A stretch of 64,000 bases of DNA from contig NZ_JABMCJ010000093.1 in the NCBI RefSeq assembly GCF_013359755.1, positions 310,001 to 374,000 on the forward strand, in the 5' to 3' direction. Shown piece by piece: positions 42,389 through 51,524 of this stretch (the stretch's first letter is position 1; the number at the start of each line of letters is the position of its first letter). The stretch is from Tardiphaga robiniae. Lineage in GTDB: Bacteria; Pseudomonadota; Alphaproteobacteria; Rhizobiales; Xanthobacteraceae. The position numbers were made by a program, and so were the translations under genes. Below the pieces are notes generated by a model. The model had not been told where the DNA came from, did no database searches, and saw only the letters and a list, made by a program, of their open reading frames with translations.

Positions 42389-43402
42389 CTATCCATTACG
42401 GAACGCGTAGCCATATCCATTCAGCGCCGGCGCGCCGCCAAGATGCGCATAGAGCACCTTGGATCCTTCAGGGAAGTAACCCTTCTGCACGAGGTCGATC
42501 ATTCCCTGCATCGATTTCCCTTCATAGACTGGGTCGGTGATCATGCCCTCCAGACGCGCGCAGAGACGGATGGCGTCCTTGGTCTCTTCCGATGGCACGC
42601 CATATACGGGATAGGCGTAGTCCTCGATCAGCACCACATCATCCTCGACGAGGTCTTTGCCTAATTTGACCAGCTTGGCGGTGTTCTGCGCAATCTCAAG
42701 TACCTGCGCCTTGGTCTGAGCCGGCGTGAAAGATGCGTCGATACCAATGACCCTGCGCTGGCGGTCGTCCTTGGCGAAGCCTACCAGCATGCCGGCATGG
42801 GTCGAGCCGGTCACGGTACAGACGACAATGTAGTCGAACGCGAAGCCGAGCTCCTTCTCCTGCGCCCGGACTTCTTCGGCAAAGCCGACATAGCCGAGAC
42901 CGCCGAATTTGTGCACGGAGGCACCGGCCGGAATGGCGTAGGGTTTGCCGCCCTTTGCCTTCACATCCTCGATCGCCTCTTCCCAGCTATGGCGGATGCC
43001 GATGTCAAAGCCTTCGTCGACGAGCTGCACATCCGCCCCCATGATCCGGCTGAGCATGATATTGCCGACACGGTCGTAGACGGCGTCCTCATGCGGCACC
43101 CAGCTCTCCTGTACCAGCCGGCACTTCATACCGATCTTGGCCGCAACGGCTGCGACCATGCGTGTATGATTGGACTGTACGCCGCCGATCGATACCAGCG
43201 TATCGGCGTTCGACGCGATGGCATCGGGGATAATGTATTCGAGCTTGCGCAGCTTGTTGCCGCCATAGGCCAGCCCGGAATTGCAGTCCTCGCGCTTGGC
43301 GTAGAGTTCGACCTTACCGCCGAGATGGGCCGAGAGCTTCTCCAGCTTCTCGATATAGGTGGGTCCAAAGGTGAGCGGATAGCGTTCGAAGCCTTCGAGC
43401 AT
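42389..43402 (-). CDS. acdS: 1-aminocyclopropane-1-carboxylate deaminase
   Basis: The 337-aa PLP enzyme converts ACC, the ethylene precursor, to 2-oxobutyrate and ammonia. The PLP lysine is Lys50 in [13 protein letters not shown]. Glu294 in DPVYEGKS and Leu321 in [13 protein letters not shown] are the residues that separate true ACC deaminases from D-cysteine desulfhydrases. The start [14 protein letters not shown] is chosen by alignment of the family N-terminus; 35 upstream codons are non-homologous. A divergent Lrp-type gene (acdR) lies 156 bp away, the standard control arrangement. Confidence 0.95.
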   Translation of the reverse strand: MLEGFERYPLTFGPTYIEKLEKLSAHLGGKVELYAKREDCNSGLAYGGNKLRKLEYIIPDAIASNADTLVSIGGVQSNHTRMVAAVAAKIGMKCRLVQESWVPHEDAVYDRVGNIMLSRIMGADVQLVDEGFDIGIRHSWEEAIEDVKAKGGKPYAIPAGASVHKFGGLGYVGFAEEVRAQEKELGFAFDYIVVCTVTGSTHAGMLVGFAKDDRQRRVIGIDASFTPAQTKAQVLEIAQNTAKLVKLGKDLVEDDVVLIEDYAYPVYGVPSEETKDAIRLCARLEGMITDPVYEGKSMQGMIDLVQKGYFPEGSKVLYAHLGGAPALNGYGYAFRNG

Positions 43403-43558
43403 GTGACACCTGTTGTCGTGAAAACTGGCAGTACAGCTAGCATTTTCGGTGCGGAAGGTGCTTTCAAAGATATGGCTGTTATCTGCTATATGTCGTACTA
43501 TATCCATATAAACTGGAAGTATGACGCATTAAATTCCAAAAATTGAGAAGATTCTTTC
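43403..43558. promoter_or_regulatory. acdS-acdR divergent control region
   Basis: This 156-bp spacer between divergent genes is AT-rich compared with its surroundings in its right half. An inverted pair ATATGG (43470-43475) and CCATAT (43504-43509) frames TATATGTCGTACTATAT. Lrp-type binding is expected here by analogy with known acdR-acdS regions; the exact site is inferred. Confidence 0.5.
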
Positions 43559-44023
43559 ATGGCTGAAAATCTGGATAAAATCGGACTTCGCATGCTGCAT
43601 TTGCTGCAGAAAGACGGACGTCTGAGCAATGCCGATCTGGCCGCGAAGGTGAATGTCAGTCCCGCCACCTGTCATCGCCGCACGCAGCAGTTGTTTGACG
43701 AAGGCTATATCAGGAACACACGTGCCATCATTGCGCCCGAGAAGGTCAACCGCGGCGCGCTGGTCATGGTCGGTGTCGTGCTCGATCGCTCGACGCCGGA
43801 AAGCTTTGCAGTGTTTGAAAAGGCGGTGGCCAAACTGAAATTTGTTCTCGATTGCCACCTGGTCGCCGGCGACTTCGACTATTTCCTAAAAATCCGCGTC
43901 GGCGACATGGCCGATTTCAATCGTATCCACGGCACGCAACTCATCGCACTGCCCGGCGTCCGTCAGACCCGAACCTTTTTCGTCATGAAAGAGGTGGTGG
44001 ACAATGCGCCGCTAGACTTTTGA
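43559..44023 (+). CDS. acdR: Lrp/AsnC-family regulator of acdS
   Basis: The 154-aa protein has the AsnC-type HTH (LDKIGLRMLHLLQKDGRLSN, ADLAAKVNVSPATCHRRTQQ) and a RAM effector domain (CHLVAGDFDYFLKIRVGDMA, DFNRIHGTQLIALPGVRQTR). Its position divergent from acdS supports the acdR identity; AcdR activates acdS in the presence of ACC in studied bacteria. Confidence 0.9.
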   Translation: MAENLDKIGLRMLHLLQKDGRLSNADLAAKVNVSPATCHRRTQQLFDEGYIRNTRAIIAPEKVNRGALVMVGVVLDRSTPESFAVFEKAVAKLKFVLDCHLVAGDFDYFLKIRVGDMADFNRIHGTQLIALPGVRQTRTFFVMKEVVDNAPLDF

Positions 44024-44062
44024 ACCCGGCGTCGTCCTCGTACCCGGCAATGCCTGGCCGTC

Positions 44063-44467
44063 CTAGCCGACCGGCTTCGCATATTGTTCGTCGCTGACCT
44101 TTTCCATCCAGTCCGCGGTCTTGCCGTCGAGCGCTTCCTGCATGGCGATATGGGTCATGCCGGTGGTCGGCGCCGCGCCGTGCCAGTGTTTCTCGCCCGG
44201 TGGAATCCAGACGGTGTCGCCCGGCTTGATCTCGACGACTGGCTGACCTTCGGTCTGGAAGCGCCCGACGCCCGCGATGACATAGAGCGTCTGCCCGAAC
44301 GGATGGGTATGCCAGGCGGTGCGTGCGCCCGGTTCGAAACTCACGCGGAACGTCACCAGCCGCGCCGGCGCTTCCGCGACAATGACCGGATCCTGCCAGA
44401 CCGTGCCCGTGAAGTATTCCTCTGGCGCCCTTTTGGTCGGGCGCGAACCTGCTGGAAAAAGCTTCAT
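44063..44467 (-). CDS. Cupin-domain protein
   Basis: A 134-aa single-cupin protein. Motif 1 is GARTAWHTHPFGQTLYVIAG with two metal histidines, and motif 2 is IKPGDTVWIPPGEKHWHGAA with the third. EYFTGTVWQDPVI at the N-terminus is typical of the group often found near carboxymuconolactone decarboxylase-like proteins. Substrate unknown. It lies 27 bp downstream of the RraA-like gene and is likely co-transcribed with it. Confidence 0.88.
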   Translation of the reverse strand: MKLFPAGSRPTKRAPEEYFTGTVWQDPVIVAEAPARLVTFRVSFEPGARTAWHTHPFGQTLYVIAGVGRFQTEGQPVVEIKPGDTVWIPPGEKHWHGAAPTTGMTHIAMQEALDGKTADWMEKVSDEQYAKPVG

Positions 44468-44494
44468 GGCACGGTCTCGCTGTTGTTCGGTGCG

Positions 44495-45193
44495 TTACTT
44501 CTTCGACGCGGCGTAGCGCGCCTTGGTTTCGGCATTCATCGGATACAGGCCGGGCAGCGTGGCGCCGTTATTCACCTCGTTGACGATCCAGGCTTCCATG
44601 CGCTCCTGCTCGGCGCCTTCGGCGAGGATGAGATCGAGGAAGGCCTTCGGGATCACGACAGCGCCGTCCTGGTCGGCGACGATGACGTCGTCCGGGAAGA
44701 TGGCAACGCCGCCGCAGCCGATCGGTTCACCCCAGCCGACAAAGGTCAGGCCGGCAACCGACGGCGGAGCAGCATAGCCGTCGCACCAGACCGGCAGATT
44801 GGTGCCGAGCACGCCCTCGATGTCACGCACCACGCCGTCGGTGATCAGCGCAGCGACGCCGCGCTTCTGCATGCGGGCGCAGAGGATGTCGCCGAAGATG
44901 CCGGCGTCGGTGATGCCCATGGCGTCGACCACGGCGATGCAGCCTTCCGGCATCGCTTCGATGGCGGTGCGGGTCGAGATCGGCGACGACCACGATTCCG
45001 GGGTCGCGAGATCCTCGCGCGCCGGCACAAAACGCAGCGTAAAGGCCGGACCGACGAGACGGGGCTGACCGGGGCGCAGCGGCTTGGCGCCGCGCAGCCA
45101 GACATTGCGCAGGCCCTTCTTCAGGAGAACGGTGGTGATGGTCGCGGTGGTGACCTTCGACAGGGTGGCAATGGCTTCGGGTGTCAGGGACAT
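44495..45193 (-). CDS. RraA-family protein (HMG/CHA aldolase-like)
   Basis: The 232-aa protein shows the RraA/aldolase fold: VGPAFTLRFVPARED, IAVVDAMGITDAGIFGDILC, GVAALITDGVVRDIEGV and PDDVIVADQDGAVVIPKAFL. The G-x-x-G-D-x(20)-R-D motif (FGDILC...TDGVVRD) of the metal-dependent class II pyruvate aldolases is complete, so an aldolase or decarboxylase activity is possible rather than RNase E inhibition. It is divergent from the pxp operon. Confidence 0.87.
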   Translation of the reverse strand: MSLTPEAIATLSKVTTATITTVLLKKGLRNVWLRGAKPLRPGQPRLVGPAFTLRFVPAREDLATPESWSSPISTRTAIEAMPEGCIAVVDAMGITDAGIFGDILCARMQKRGVAALITDGVVRDIEGVLGTNLPVWCDGYAAPPSVAGLTFVGWGEPIGCGGVAIFPDDVIVADQDGAVVIPKAFLDLILAEGAEQERMEAWIVNEVNNGATLPGLYPMNAETKARYAASKK

Positions 45194-45445
45194 ACGCAGG
45201 GCTCTTCAGGTCAGAGGGTGCAGGACGTTGGACTTACGGCGGCGCATCTTGCGGTGGAATGCCAGCGCGTCAAGGGCTGCTGCTTCAAAGCGCCATGCAA
45301 TGTGATGAAACCTCTGCGATCAGTACGGCTTATCGCCAACATGCGTATTAATTTATTGAAGATGCACGGCTATTTTCAGATTGCGAATTCCACTCGCTGG
45401 TAAAACGCGCTATGCATGATTGTCCAATACTGACGTTGTGAGGCC

Positions 45446-46177
45446 ATGGTCGCAGCTCTCTCCCCGCCCCGCATCCTCCCCAGTGGCGATGCTGCCATCA
45501 CCGTCGAATTCAGCCGCACCATCGACGAGGAAGCCAACCGCCGGGTGCTGGCGCTCGACAAACTCGTCGCGTCGGCCGGCCTTGCTGCCGTCACCGAAAC
45601 GGTCCCGACCTATCGTTCGCTGCTGGTGCATTACGATCCCTTGCAGATCGGCTTCGATGCGCTGGGCGAGAAACTGACCGAACTGGCGTTGCAGCCGCTA
45701 CCCGAGGCCAAGGCGGCCCGGCGCTGGCGCATCCCGGTCGCCTATGGCGGCGAAAACGGCATCGATCTCGAAGACGTCGCGAAGGCGCTCAACATCACGC
45801 CGGACGAAGTGGTCGCACGCCATGTGGGCGGAGACTACAAGGTGGCGATGATCGGTTTCACGCCGGGCTGGTCCTATCTCAGCGGGCTGCCGAGCTCGAT
45901 GCAGATGTCACGCCGACAGAATCCCCGGCTGCTGACGCCGCCCGGCACGATCTCCATCGGCGGCATCCAGACCGGCGTGCAATGCCTCGCCGGCCCGAGC
46001 GGCTGGCATCTCTTAGGGCGGACCGCCGTGCGCACTTATCAGCTTGGCCGCGATCCGACATTTCTTCTGGAGCCTGGCGACGCCATCACTTTCGCCGCTG
46101 TCGACGAGAAGACCTTTGCCGAGCAGGACCGCGCAGCCGAAGCCGGTGCATTCGTCGCGGAGCTGATCGCATCATGA
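45446..46177 (+). CDS. pxpB: 5-oxoprolinase subunit PxpB (KipI-like)
   Basis: The 243-aa protein is PxpB of the ATP-dependent 5-oxoprolinase complex. PSGDAAITVEFSRTID opens the chain; VAYGGENGIDLEDVAKALNI and MIGFTPGWSYLSGLP with RQNPRLLTPPGTISIGGIQT are diagnostic. PxpBC couples ATP hydrolysis to ring opening with PxpA, recycling 5-oxoproline to glutamate. A GAGG site precedes the ATG. It overlaps pxpC by ATGA (46174-46177). Confidence 0.93.
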   Translation: MVAALSPPRILPSGDAAITVEFSRTIDEEANRRVLALDKLVASAGLAAVTETVPTYRSLLVHYDPLQIGFDALGEKLTELALQPLPEAKAARRWRIPVAYGGENGIDLEDVAKALNITPDEVVARHVGGDYKVAMIGFTPGWSYLSGLPSSMQMSRRQNPRLLTPPGTISIGGIQTGVQCLAGPSGWHLLGRTAVRTYQLGRDPTFLLEPGDAITFAAVDEKTFAEQDRAAEAGAFVAELIAS

Positions 46178-47220
46178 GCAAGCTCATCGTCACTTCTGTG
46201 AGCCCCGGCACGTCCGTGCAGGATGTCGGCCGGTTCGGCGCACAGCGCTATGGCCTGGTGCCATCGGGCGCCGTCGATCGACTGGCAATGGCCGCCGCCA
46301 ATGCCCTGCTCGGCAACACGCTGTTTGCCGCGACCATCGAACTCGGCCCGCTCAATTCAGTCTTCACGGCTAAGGGCGGCGCCGTTCGGATCTCGCTCAC
46401 GGGTGCAACACGGCCAGCCGATATTGCCGGCACGCCTGTCACGGTGAATACGTCGGTGACATTGGCCGACGGCGAGAGCCTCAATCTCGGCGTCGCCCGC
46501 GCCGGCACCTTCGGCTATCTCGCCATCGAAGGCGGCGTGCGCGGCGAGCCGATGTTCGGCAGCCTGGCCGTGAACGCCCGCGCCGGTCTCGGCAGTCCCT
46601 ATCCGCGCCCGCTGCAGGCCGGTGACGAATTGCTGGTGGCGGCTGCCAGCAGCGCCAACGAGAAGCGCATCGATTTGCCTGCGCCGGCCGAAGGTCCGAT
46701 CCGCGTGGTGCTTGGACCACAAGACGATGAATTCGGTGACGCCAAAGAATTGTTCCTCAGCAGCGAGTGGAAGATCTCGGCGACCAGCGACCGCATGGGC
46801 TATCGCCTTGAAGGCCCCGTCATCAAACATCTGCACGGGCACAACATCGTTTCTGACGGCACCGTGAACGGCTCGATCCAGGTACCCGGCAACGGCCAGC
46901 CCATCGTGCTCATGCCCGACCGTGGCACATCAGGCGGCTATCCGAAAATCGCGACCGTGATCTCGACGGATCTCGGCCGGTTCGGCCAGACCCAGCCGGG
47001 CCGCGCTTTCCGCTTTAAAGCCATCTCCATGGCCGAAGCGCAGGCGGAATACCGCGCCTTCGCAGAATTGCTGCAGAGCCTGCCCGGTCGTGTCCATGAT
47101 TCCAACATCCTGATGCTGGACATCAAGGCGCTGCTGTCGGCCAATGTCGCTGGCACCGCAGTCAGCGCGATCGACGTCGAGACGTGGCAGGCGCCGCAGC
47201 CGGCAGACGCGCAAGACTGA
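46174..47220 (+). CDS. pxpC: 5-oxoprolinase subunit PxpC (KipA-like)
   Basis: The 348-aa protein begins [20 protein letters not shown], the PxpC/biotin-dependent carboxylase-like domain. [20 protein letters not shown] and [20 protein letters not shown] are characteristic; the latter is the family signature. The ATG at 46174 overlaps the pxpB stop. Confidence 0.93.
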   Translation: MSKLIVTSVSPGTSVQDVGRFGAQRYGLVPSGAVDRLAMAAANALLGNTLFAATIELGPLNSVFTAKGGAVRISLTGATRPADIAGTPVTVNTSVTLADGESLNLGVARAGTFGYLAIEGGVRGEPMFGSLAVNARAGLGSPYPRPLQAGDELLVAAASSANEKRIDLPAPAEGPIRVVLGPQDDEFGDAKELFLSSEWKISATSDRMGYRLEGPVIKHLHGHNIVSDGTVNGSIQVPGNGQPIVLMPDRGTSGGYPKIATVISTDLGRFGQTQPGRAFRFKAISMAEAQAEYRAFAELLQSLPGRVHDSNILMLDIKALLSANVAGTAVSAIDVETWQAPQPADAQD

Positions 47221-47251
47221 TTTCGAACCCTATTTACGAAAGAGCACGACC

Positions 47252-48022
47252 ATGGCGACCATCGATCTGAACTGCGACCTCGGCGAAAGCTTTGGCATGT
47301 GGGAGATGGGCAACGACGCCGCGATGATCGACCTCGCGTCCTCGGTGAACATCGCCTGCGGTTATCACGCGGGCGACGCCGACGTGATGCGCAAGACCGT
47401 GCAGCTTGCGAAAGCGCGCAACGTCAGGATCGGTGCCCATCCGGGCTATCGCGATCTGCACGGTTTCGGCCGCCGCCCCATCGTCGGTCTCACCGCGCTG
47501 GAGATCGAGAACCTGATCGCGTACCAGATCGGCGCCTTGCAGGCGATTGCCGCCATGGAAGGCTACAAGGTCACCCATGTGAAGGCCCACGGCGCGATCT
47601 CCAACGTCGCCTGCGAGGACGACATGACCGCCCGCGCCATCGCTGCCGGCATCAAGGCCGTCGACCGCAACCTAACCTTCGTGGTGCTGGCGAATTCCAA
47701 GCTCGTGACCGCAGGCGAAGCCGCCGGACTCCCGTTGGCACATGAAGTGTTCGCCGACCGCGCCTATGAGGACAACGGCAATCTCGTCTCGCGCAAGAAG
47801 CCCGGCGCGGTGCTGCATGATCCGGTGATGGTTGCCGATCGTGTGGTGAAGATGGCACAGACCGGCGAAGTCATCTCGATCACTGGCAAGGTGATCAAGA
47901 TGAAGATGGACACAGTGTGCATTCACGGCGACACGCCGGGAGCCGTCGAACTTGGCCGCCATGTACGAGATGGGCTGAAGGCGGCGGGGATCGATGTGGC
48001 GCCGTTCAAGACGGCGCTTTAG
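47252..48022 (+). CDS. pxpA: 5-oxoprolinase subunit PxpA (LamB/YcsF family)
   Basis: The 256-aa protein starts [20 protein letters not shown], the classic YcsF signature. Further motifs are [29 protein letters not shown] and [17 protein letters not shown]. It completes the pxpBCA operon, 31 bp after pxpC. The operon end is followed closely by a dispersed palindromic repeat. Confidence 0.95.
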   Translation: MATIDLNCDLGESFGMWEMGNDAAMIDLASSVNIACGYHAGDADVMRKTVQLAKARNVRIGAHPGYRDLHGFGRRPIVGLTALEIENLIAYQIGALQAIAAMEGYKVTHVKAHGAISNVACEDDMTARAIAAGIKAVDRNLTFVVLANSKLVTAGEAAGLPLAHEVFADRAYEDNGNLVSRKKPGAVLHDPVMVADRVVKMAQTGEVISITGKVIKMKMDTVCIHGDTPGAVELGRHVRDGLKAAGIDVAPFKTAL

Positions 48023-48031
48023 AACTCCATC

Positions 48032-48177
48032 GTCATTCCGGGGCGCGTGCGACTTCGCACGCGAACCCGGAATCCCGAAATGTTCTTCACCTCTAACATT
48101 ACGGGGGCGGACAGTGGGGACTCATCTTGAGATTCCGGGTTCGCATGCGCAAAGATGCGCACGCGCCCCGGAATGAC
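48032..48177. repeat. Intergenic palindromic repeat, CATTCCGGGGCG family, with extra central segment
   Basis: Ends are a perfect 20-bp inverted repeat (GTCATTCCGGGGCGCGTGCG and complement). The inner CCGGAATCCCG/GATTCCGGG pair matches the element at 2368-2491, but the centre carries roughly 35 extra bases (around 48093-48128) that include CGGGGGCGGACAGTGGGG. It lies between convergent pxpA and amiE. Confidence 0.85.
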
Positions 48178-48187
48178 AGTGAATTCA

Positions 48188-49228
48188 TCACCGATCGTTC
48201 AACATCCCCTCATGCGGCAGTCCCTCGATCGGGCATTCCTCGACACCGACCGTCGGCCGCGTGAAGGCCTCGACATTCTCGCGCGCCTTGTCGGGATTGT
48301 TGACCCAGTTCGCGTAGAAATCGAACGGACAGGCTGCGACGCCCTTGTTGCTTTCGCCGGAATTGATCGTGCCCGTATAACCGCGATGCAGCAGCTTGAA
48401 GAGATGGTTCTCCGACTGCCCGGTGCGTCGCGCGTCGCGGATCAGTGATTTCGACAGTGCCGCATATTGAATGCCGTAATCTTCCTCGCCGCATTCGCCG
48501 AGCGTGCGGCCATCGAAACCGATGATCGCCGAATGTCCGAAGTAGGAATATACGCCGTCGAAGCCTGAGGCGTTGGCGACGGCGACATAGGTGTTGTTCG
48601 CCCAGGCCATCGCCTTGGCCATCAGCACCTGCTGATCCTTCGCTGGATACATGTAACCCTGACAGCGCACGATCAGTTCGGCGCCCTTCATGGCGCAGTC
48701 ACGCCAGATCTCGGGATAGTTGCCGTCGTCGCAGATGATCAGCGAGATCTTCAGTCCCTTCGGCCCCTCGGAGACATAAGTGCAATTGCCGGGATACCAG
48801 CCTTCGATGGGCACCCATGGCATGATCTTGCGATATTTCTGAACGATCTCGCCCTGATCGTTCATCAGGATCAGCGTGTTGTACGGCGCCTTGTGCGGAT
48901 GCTGCTCATGGCGTTCGCCGGTCAGCGAGAACACGCCCCAGACCTTGGCCTTGCGGCAGGCCTCCGCGAAAATCTCGGTTTCCTCGCCGGGTACGATCGA
49001 GGCGGTCTCGTACATTTCCTTGGAGTCGTACATGATGCCCTGGGTCGAATATTCCGGGAACACCACCAGATCCATGCCGGGCAGACCGATCTTCATGCCG
49101 ACGATCATGTCGGCGATCTTCTGCGCATTGGCCAACACCTCGGCCTTCGTGTGAAGCCGCGGCATCTTGTAATTCACGACGGCGACGCCGACCGCGTCCT
49201 TGCTGGATGAAATATCGCCGTGATGCAT
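48188..49228 (-). CDS. amiE: Aliphatic amidase
   Basis: The 346-aa nitrilase-superfamily enzyme hydrolyses short aliphatic amides. Length and sequence match Pseudomonas AmiE closely ([40 protein letters not shown]). The catalytic triad is Glu59 (VVFPEYS), Lys134 (QKYRKIMPW) and Cys166 ([10 protein letters not shown]). The regulators amiC and amiR are not adjacent. It lies between two intergenic repeats at the end of a long minus-strand run. Confidence 0.96.
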   Translation of the reverse strand: MHHGDISSSKDAVGVAVVNYKMPRLHTKAEVLANAQKIADMIVGMKIGLPGMDLVVFPEYSTQGIMYDSKEMYETASIVPGEETEIFAEACRKAKVWGVFSLTGERHEQHPHKAPYNTLILMNDQGEIVQKYRKIMPWVPIEGWYPGNCTYVSEGPKGLKISLIICDDGNYPEIWRDCAMKGAELIVRCQGYMYPAKDQQVLMAKAMAWANNTYVAVANASGFDGVYSYFGHSAIIGFDGRTLGECGEEDYGIQYAALSKSLIRDARRTGQSENHLFKLLHRGYTGTINSGESNKGVAACPFDFYANWVNNPDKARENVEAFTRPTVGVEECPIEGLPHEGMLNDR

Positions 49229-49326
49229 CTGCGCTGGTCTCCGTTGCCGGGCGATGGTGGGCCGACGGAGGGAGACCGGGAATACGTGGATTTACGGATG
49301 TGGGTGGTGCGGCAATCTCCGCCTGT

Positions 49327-49440
49327 CGTCCCCGCGAAGGCGGGGACCCATAGACACCACTGCCGCGATCGGAACACTGCGGAGAATGCCAGCTTAAGCT
49401 ACGGACTCGGAGGCTATGGGTCCCCGCCTTCGCGGGGACG
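49327..49440. repeat. Intergenic palindromic repeat, CCCCGCGAAGGCGGGG family
   Basis: A perfect 27-bp inverted repeat (arms 49327-49353 and 49414-49440, each itself containing a CCCCGC-GAAG-GCGGGG hairpin) encloses a 60-bp spacer. This is a second family, unrelated to the CATTCCGGGGCG element. It sits in the gap between amiE and the binding-protein gene at 49464. Confidence 0.88.
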
Positions 49441-49463
49441 ACGGTCAAGAGTGCAGAGGGATG

Positions 49464-50408
49464 CTACAGCCCCGCACCCTTCCCGATCGCATCGTTGAAC
49501 GATCGATCCACGATCGCATTGGCATCGAGCTTCTGCTTGATCAGTCCGCTGCGCAGATAGAGATCGATGGTCTTCTGCTCATCCGCGGCGACGCCATCGT
49601 CGATCGGTGCGATGCGGATTTTTGCGCGTGTCAGCCAGTTCAGCGGCACCGACGGCGCCACGTTCATCAGCTTGCCCCAAGTCTGCGCGTAAGCATCCGC
49701 GTTCTTCAGCGCCCAGGCGCGCGCCGCAGTGAGGCGGCGGAGATAGTCCTCGAGTTCGGCATGCTTGTCGCGGATCGCATTCGGCGTCGCCACGACAAAG
49801 CTCAGCCCCGATGTCAGGCCCTCGGCATTGAGCAGGACGCGCGACTGGAACAGCACCTCTTCCTGACTCACATAAGGTTCCCAGGTCGACCACGCATCGA
49901 CTGAGCCGCGGGTATAGGCGACCTTGGCGTCCGACGGCGCGAGGAACACGATCTGCACATCGCTCGCCGTCCAGCCCTTCTGTTCCAGCGCGGCGAGAAT
50001 GAGCTGATGCCCGATCGAGCCGCGGCCGGTGGCGATCTTCTTGCCCTTCAGATCGTCGAAGCTCTTGATCGTCGAGTCCTTCGGCACCAGCACGGCGAGA
50101 CCGTCGCCGGTCTGCCGGATCGCGCCGATGGCCTTGACCGGCACATTGGCCGCTGCTGCAAAGGTGAAGGGCGCATCGCCGACCAGCCCGCTATCGAGTG
50201 CGCCGGCACCGAGCGCTTCCAGCAGCGGCGCTGCCGCGGCGAATTCCTTCCACTCGATCTTGTAGGGCACGTCTTTCAGCACGCCGGATGCTTCCATCAC
50301 GGCGCGCGCATTGCCCTTCTGGTCGCCGACGATCAGCGTGGTCTCGGCGTGGGCGGAAGTGGCAAAAGCCGCGAGGATCAGACCGGCGGCAAGAACAAGC
50401 CGTTTCAT
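49464..50408 (-). CDS. ABC transporter substrate-binding protein (SsuA/TauA type)
   Basis: The 314-aa protein has a signal peptide ending AHAET and the NMT1/TauA-like binding fold (IVGDQKGNARAVMEASGVLK, FAAAAPLLEALGAGALDSGL, GKKIATGRGSIGHQLILAAL, DAWSTWEPYVSQEE). The last motif is typical of aliphatic sulfonate binders. Overlap with the SsuD-like gene (ATGA at 50405-50408) indicates co-expression. No permease or ATPase adjoins it, so it may share the transporters encoded further upstream. Confidence 0.88.
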   Translation of the reverse strand: MKRLVLAAGLILAAFATSAHAETTLIVGDQKGNARAVMEASGVLKDVPYKIEWKEFAAAAPLLEALGAGALDSGLVGDAPFTFAAAANVPVKAIGAIRQTGDGLAVLVPKDSTIKSFDDLKGKKIATGRGSIGHQLILAALEQKGWTASDVQIVFLAPSDAKVAYTRGSVDAWSTWEPYVSQEEVLFQSRVLLNAEGLTSGLSFVVATPNAIRDKHAELEDYLRRLTAARAWALKNADAYAQTWGKLMNVAPSVPLNWLTRAKIRIAPIDDGVAADEQKTIDLYLRSGLIKQKLDANAIVDRSFNDAIGKGAGL

Positions 50409-51499
50409 GCTGCGACAACTCCCTTGGCGGCATCACGCGCCGCAATCAGTTCGCGGGTGCGCGGGATCAGTTCGCGGCCATAATCGATGGCGTCGATCAG
50501 GGGATCGAAGCCGCGGATCAGGAAATGGCTGACGCCGAGATCGTAGTAATCGGCGAACACTTCGGCGACCTGCTCAGGCGTGCCGACCAGCGCGGTGGTG
50601 TTGCTGTTGGCGCCGGTGAGCGCCGCCATCTCGGTCCACAGCCGCTTGTCGATGCGGGTGCCCTGCTCGGCCAGCGCCAGCAGACGCTTCGCACCGGCGG
50701 TGGCATGGCCATCGGCCGGCTTGCGATAGCCGGTCTTGTCCTGCAGCGCGGTGGCGCGGGCGAGAATGTCGTCGGCCTTGGCCCAGGCCTTCTCCTCGGT
50801 GTCGGCGATGATCGGGCGCACCGACAGGCTGAAGCGCGGCGCCGGACGGCCGTATTTCGCAGCAGCAGCACGTACGCGGCCAGTGACGTCGCGGACCTGC
50901 GCATAGGATTCACCCCACAGCGCAAACGTATCGGCATGCTTGCCGGACACGTCGATGGCCGCATCCGACGCGCCGCCAACGAAGACGTGAATCGGCACGG
51001 TCGGCTTCACCTGTGAAAAGCCACCCTCGACCTGGTAGTATTTGCCGTTGTAATCAAACGGCTTCTCGCTCGTCCATTCCTGCTTGATGATGTCGAGCCA
51101 TTCGCTGGTGCGCGCGTAACGCTCGTCCTTGTCGTCGAGCGTATTGCCGTCCTGCCGCAGCTCCTTGGCATTGCCGCCGGTGATGACGTGCAGCGAGACG
51201 CGGCCATGGTGGAAATTCTCGATGGTGGCGAGCTGGCGTGCCAGCACCGTCGGTGCCGTGAAGCCCGGGCGCTGGGCAATCATCACTTTCAGCTTTTCGG
51301 TGACGCCGAGCGCATGCTGGGCGACCTGCAGGCCGTCCGGCGTGGTCGAATGGAAGGCGAGCAGCGCGCGGTCGAAGCCAGCGAGCTCATGCGCCTTGGC
51401 GACGGTTTCGATATAGCTGGGATCGAGCACCGGGCCGGAGCGCACGCGGGTCTCGGATGCGTCGTTGTTGGTGATGAAGCCGATGAATTCGACGGACAT
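50405..51499 (-). CDS. SsuD-like FMNH2-dependent monooxygenase (LLM class)
   Basis: The 364-aa bacterial luciferase-like protein starts MSVEFIGFITNNDASE; a GGAGAG site precedes the ATG. LLAFHSTTPDGLQVAQHALG, MIAQRPGFTAPTVLARQLAT, GRVSLHVITGGNAKELRQDG and ERYARTSEWLDIIKQ match SsuD/alkanesulfonate monooxygenase and related sulfone monooxygenases. A flavin reductase partner is not adjacent. Context suggests release of sulfite from organosulfur compounds. Confidence 0.9.
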   Translation of the reverse strand: MSVEFIGFITNNDASETRVRSGPVLDPSYIETVAKAHELAGFDRALLAFHSTTPDGLQVAQHALGVTEKLKVMIAQRPGFTAPTVLARQLATIENFHHGRVSLHVITGGNAKELRQDGNTLDDKDERYARTSEWLDIIKQEWTSEKPFDYNGKYYQVEGGFSQVKPTVPIHVFVGGASDAAIDVSGKHADTFALWGESYAQVRDVTGRVRAAAAKYGRPAPRFSLSVRPIIADTEEKAWAKADDILARATALQDKTGYRKPADGHATAGAKRLLALAEQGTRIDKRLWTEMAALTGANSNTTALVGTPEQVAEVFADYYDLGVSHFLIRGFDPLIDAIDYGRELIPRTRELIAARDAAKGVVAA

Positions 51500-51524
51500 G
51501 GGTCTCTCCACTTCCTGCTGTTAT

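Noticed and set aside
44084-45403. 439-aa plus-strand open frame across the cupin and RraA-like genes
   Set aside because: Both minus-strand genes show clear family motifs; the plus frame does not.
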